DNA of 64,000 bases, taken from Achatina immaculata. Its lineage: Eukaryota; Mollusca; Gastropoda; Stylommatophora; Achatinidae. Location: positions 13,623,803 to 13,687,802 of the forward strand of contig CM019704.1 of assembly GCA_009760885.1 (NCBI GenBank), read 5' to 3'. Made by a program: the position numbers and the translations under genes. The first letter of the stretch is position 1. Each line of letters begins with the position of its first letter. The notes beneath the pieces are model-generated. The model searched no databases and was not told the DNA's origin. It worked only from the letters and a program-made list of their open reading frames with translations. Below, in pieces: positions 60,202 to 64,000 of this stretch.

Positions 60202-60635
60202 CGCTAATTGTATGTCCAGTTTCATTGATTGTCATGTTCTCTGAATTCTGTCTTCTCTTCCTTATGACTTGTCGAAATAGGTCTAATGTTCGTTTTCTTT
60301 ACCAAGAGGGTCTTGTTATTCCAGTCAGTGTGTTTCCAGTAAAAATATTTTTGTAGACAACAGGATGACATTGAACACATGACTGTCTGTCCAGGGGAAA
60401 AACAAATAAAACAACACAAAACATGCGCAATCAGACAAAGCTTGAGTGAATATGAAAATAAAAACAATATTCTAGGTCCATCATGCAGTCTCCAGGTTAA
60501 AATGGCCACGCAAAATCTCTGTGCCCGGCACTGGTATCAGTTTGGCATAATTTTGATAAAATACCGTACACAACACAGCTTTTTTTTTTTTAATGTGAAT
60601 AATCAGACAAGCAAGCGTCATAGACGCAGGTAAAA
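58930..60635. other. Non-coding stretch
   Basis: No gene recognised. Poly-C at 59589-59606, (atc)n at 60172-60202 and poly-T at 60581-60591. Confidence 0.4.
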
Positions 60636-60639
60636 GAGA

Positions 60640-61135
60640 CATGGACCCAGATTGTCCACGAAGGTTTTACGTACGCTACCTGTCTTTATTGTTGGGCCGT
60701 GTGCATATTTGCGGGCCTCATGACAAGCGCTTAGTCGGTGGGACTTTCGCTGTAGTTTCTGAGGTTAAAAACACTGGCTGCAAATTTATCTTTACGGACA
60801 TGTCAAGCAGTACAGACATTTTTATCCATGTTAGTCTCCAAACGGACCGGCGAAGACACACAACACTCAGACTCAGTGAGATAGCGTTAGGCGACCCTTA
60901 ACTGAGTGCTTGCCTAATAGTTGACGAATTATAGCCGGCCAAGACCCTCTTCTACCTGCCGTTGGTGTTTCTATGGAAACAGGCCACAATCGTGTGAAGC
61001 GAATAGGAATAAAAATTGGGACAGCAGACTTGGTTCTAAAAATAAGTCAAGCTGAAATCAGATGTGACGGACCGAAGGACGCGTAACAGCGACACAGCGC
61101 AACCCCACTTGGAGAAGAAGAAGAAGAAGACGAAG
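60640..61135. repeat. Repeat G-related and LINE-tail-like sequence
   Basis: The minus strand of 60900-60965 matches repeat G (gggtcttggccggctataat). The + strand end at 61110-61132 is (gaa)n preceded by acagcgcaaccccacttgg, like a LINE 3' terminus. Too diverged to assign. Confidence 0.35.
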
Positions 61136-61458
61136 AATCCAAACCCTAATAAACTACAAGTGCTATAAATGCATTACCCTTTTTTGTAAGGCTCAAATGT
61201 TGTTGATTATTTTTTTTTTAAAGTTGCTTTCCGCTTTGCCATGGGCCACAATCGAGGAAAATTGTTTGCTATAAACAGAATACCCGTATCTATCTAGTCT
61301 AGAAAAGAATGAAACGAAAATAAATTAGAAGATGTGACGTCAACTAATAAATCCAGGCTGAAAAAAAAACAGAGATCACTGAGAAATTTGCAAACTTCTT
61401 ATTTTCCATTTCCTCTGTCTTTTTTATCAACCTCATTGTATTCACTTGCGCGTATTCT

Positions 61459-61582
61459 AGTCTCATTTATGTCATGCGTGTCGAGTCTCATTTATGTCAT
61501 GCGTGTCGAGTCTCATTTATGTCATGCGTGTCGAGTCTCATTTATGTCATGCGTGGCCAGTCTCGTTCATGTCAAGCGTGTC
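61459..61582. repeat. 25-bp minisatellite, five copies
   Basis: Period 25, unit gagtctcatttatgtcatgc then gtgtc; the fifth copy is diverged. Confidence 0.92.
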
Positions 61583-61639
61583 TGATCGGCCGACCTCGAC
61601 ATTCCAAGGACATCACGCGTAGAATGTTGGTGTTCTATG

Positions 61640-62745
61640 TCTTTTGAACTGCGAACATGTTCTTTGCAGCCGAGGGCGGTGAAGATGATGAAGCACAGCT
61701 TCATGTCAGGCTGGTAGTGGGCTATGGCAGCTTTTTTGTTTTTTTTCAGTCCCTAAGAGAAGTTTTAAAAAAGCAGGAACAAAATCCATTGTCATGGAGG
61801 CTGTAGTGATTCCTGCCCTTGTTAGCTAGGGCCTGTACGCTGTTGGCGAGATTTTTCAGTTGCCGTGCGTGGAGCGGTGCTCCTCCCGGCCAATGAAGAA
61901 AGATGCAAATGAGGTTGCCGCGCAGCATCACTGCGGAAAAGGTGGTAGAAAGGATAAAGAGAAGCAAACAGTCAAATCACGGCACCTCTGGTCTGGAGGT
62001 CGGCCACGTCATGAGTGCAGTCATATCGGGTGAAATGCATGAACCGGCTTGTCCCAGAGGTTAAGACACTGCTGGCGAGACTCCAAATGCCACGCATGGA
62101 GTGAAGCTCCTCCCGGTCAAGGAAGAAATGCGGAAAAGAAATAAAGGTTGCTGTGCGGTGCCGATGGGAAAGGTGGTGGAAAGGATAAAGTGAAGTTTAA
62201 TCGGTATGTCCAGTAGTATCGCTACGAGAGCTATACATACCACGGCACCTCTGCTCTAGAGGCCGGCCACGTCCGAAATACACCTACACTGGTAAAATAT
62301 GCCTAAACCGGCACACACCAGGGGTGGAACTTGATGGCTAGACATGTCATGCCACCTCCGCTCTAGAGGTCGGTCACGCCCGATATACACCCATACTGGT
62401 GAATTTTGCCTAAACCGGCTCACACCAGGGGTGAATCTTGAAGGCTATGCATGTCACAGTACCTCTGCTCTAGAGGTCGATCACGTCCCAAACACGCCCA
62501 TACTGGGATAATATGCCTAAACCGGCTCAACCCAGGGGTGGAAGTCACTAGTGGCGAGGATTCGTCCTCCTGGACAAAAGCTCCATCCTGGTCACAACTA
62601 GGAAGGGTAGCGGCCACGACCGCAAAATGCTGAAGTCGGAGACACTGGACCAGGGCAGTCTAGATAGGCAACCACCTCTCACCCGGCGGGGATGTTTGCG
62701 TATCCTAATCACGCAGAGGTTTTCCGGTGAGAAAGTCCAACTCAA
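61640..62745 (+). mobile_element. Modular retroelement, second copy
   Basis: Same element as 22621-23906 in the opposite orientation, extending further on its 5' side into repeat G (61640-61840). Contains about five ~110-bp modules with cctctagagg. Its 3' part is cut at 62745, directly at the LINE E start, leaving only one of the ctttctcaccgg modules. Confidence 0.65.
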
Positions 62746-64000
62746 TATCGGTGAGCTATATGGAGGAGAAAGACCAGAATTAACACCAGATACTGAAAAC
62801 TGTGATGGACCGCCAATACTTGAAGATGAAATCGTAGATGCCATCAAACACATGAAGAAAGGAAAAGCGACTGGGCCTGATAATATAACAATAGAAGAAA
62901 TAGAGGCACTAGAGGAGACAGGAATAAAAATAATAACCAAGTTACTGAATGATATTTACAACAGTGGTTATATTCCCAGTGACCTGATTAAATCCACGTT
63001 TGTAGCACTATCAAAGAAACCAGAAACTATCAGCCTCTCATGTCACATAACGAAGCTACTTCTGAGAATAATTATGAGAAGAACAAGGAAAAAGATAAAA
63101 ATGGAAATAGCAGATGAACAGTTTGGATTTGTTGAAGGAAAGGGAACACACAATGCCATTTATGCTTTACGAACACTAACAGAAAGAGCTTTAGAAGTAC
63201 AGAAAGATCTCTACTTATGCTTCATTGATTACACCAAGGCATTTGACAAGGTGAAACATAGTGAAATTATTAAAATGCTTGAAGACATCAATATAGACGG
63301 CAAAGACTTGAGGACTGTAAAACATCTATACTGGCAGCAAGAAGCAGCAGTTCGAGTTGAAAATAGAATTGGAAAATACCAACCTATAAAACAAGGGGTG
63401 CGACAAGGATGTGTACTATCTCCAGACCTTTTTTCTCTGTATAGCGAGAATATTCTAAGAACAATCATCACAGAACCATAAAAATTGGAGGATACAATAT
63501 TAACAACCTTCGGTATGCTGACGACACAGTACTGATAGCTGAGAACCAACAAGACCTGCAAAATCTCTTGGATAAAGTCGCCAAAGAAAGTGAACAGAAA
63601 GGCCTTACTTTGAACATCAAAAAGACAGAGACTATGGTTATATCTAAGAAACAGAATCCACCAGCATGCAGTATTAAATTAAACGGAACCATTCTAAAGC
63701 AGGTGCAGAAATTCAAATACCTTGGAGCAGAAATAACTTCAGATGGGAAGTGCAGAACAGAAATTAGGAACATAATAGGTCAAGCAAAGACTGCATTTCA
63801 GAGAATGAGAAACATATTAGCTAACACATCTTTATCAATGAATGTTAGAAAACGAGTCCTAAAATGCTATATTGAACCTATCTTGTTATATGGAAGTGAA
63901 TCATGGACAATAGGCAAGTCTGCACAAAAATCATTGGAAGCAGCAGAAATGTGGTTTATTAGAAGAATGTTGCGAATCCCCTGGACAGCAAAAATAACTA
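62746..64000 (+). mobile_element. LINE E, 5' truncated, runs off the window
   Basis: Best copy of LINE E; fragments at 332-1030 and 2110-2531 are its 3' part. The junction with the modular element at 62745 lies inside a fused open frame. Confidence 0.85.
62750..64000 (+). pseudogene. LINE E reverse transcriptase, one frameshift
   Basis: The first frame runs to 63481 with [44 protein letters not shown] (first catalytic Asp) and [16 protein letters not shown] shift at 63475-63485 leads to GGYNINNLRYADDTVLIAEN (catalytic YADD), GLTLNIKKTETMVIS, FKYLGAEIT and, at the window end, LYGSESWTIGKSAQKSL. The N-terminal endonuclease is missing. Well preserved except for the shift. Clade not assigned with confidence. 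Confidence 0.85.

Overview
This is animal (metazoan) nuclear DNA, almost certainly from an invertebrate with a repeat-rich, AT-rich genome. The evidence is genes without bacterial spacing or ribosome sites, GT-AG splice-like signals, C2H2 zinc-finger genes, several non-LTR retrotransposon (LINE) families, tRNA-derived SINEs, mariner, Tigger/pogo and hAT DNA transposons, and many mini- and microsatellites. The repeat content would fit an arthropod, a mollusc or a similar invertebrate. I cannot name the species or even the phylum from sequence alone.

Only two long host genes look intact. They are tandem paralogues on the + strand, at 13863-15971 (702 aa) and 19306-21147 (613 aa). They share an unrecognised N-terminal domain of about 140 aa, an array of 10-11 C2H2 fingers ending in an H-X5-C variant finger, and a C-terminal W-x-x-M-L-R motif. 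A third host candidate is one internal exon at 57977-58311, with a consensus branch point, acceptor and donor. A much weaker exon candidate lies at 47566-47808.

The rest is a mosaic of nested mobile elements. 1-13.5 kb: LINE families A-E inserted into each other, a mariner, SINEs, and two inverted copies of a ~1.1-1.8 kb segment at the two ends. 22.4-28.1 kb: a 35-bp satellite split by a 1.29-kb modular retroelement, then 40-bp and 45-bp minisatellites. 28.8-33 kb: a complete but decayed Tigger element holding a GT-AG bounded 130-bp insertion, a compact Penelope-like non-autonomous element with a perfect target duplication, and an I-clade LINE 3' end. 34-38.9 kb: a hAT inside a mariner, then a second hAT. 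40.9-44.6 kb: a mariner with an unknown 1.1-kb insertion, then a LINE C carrying a LINE B. 46.4 kb: the best-preserved SINE. 51.3-56.3 kb: minisatellites, microsatellites, and a Penelope-like element inside LINE A. 61.6-64 kb: a second copy of the modular element joined to LINE E, which runs off the window.

Many insertions could be bounded by target-site duplications read directly from the sequence, so a relative order of insertion can be stated. LINE labels A-E are mine, based on shared sequence inside the window. Clade names are from recognised protein motifs and are tentative unless stated.
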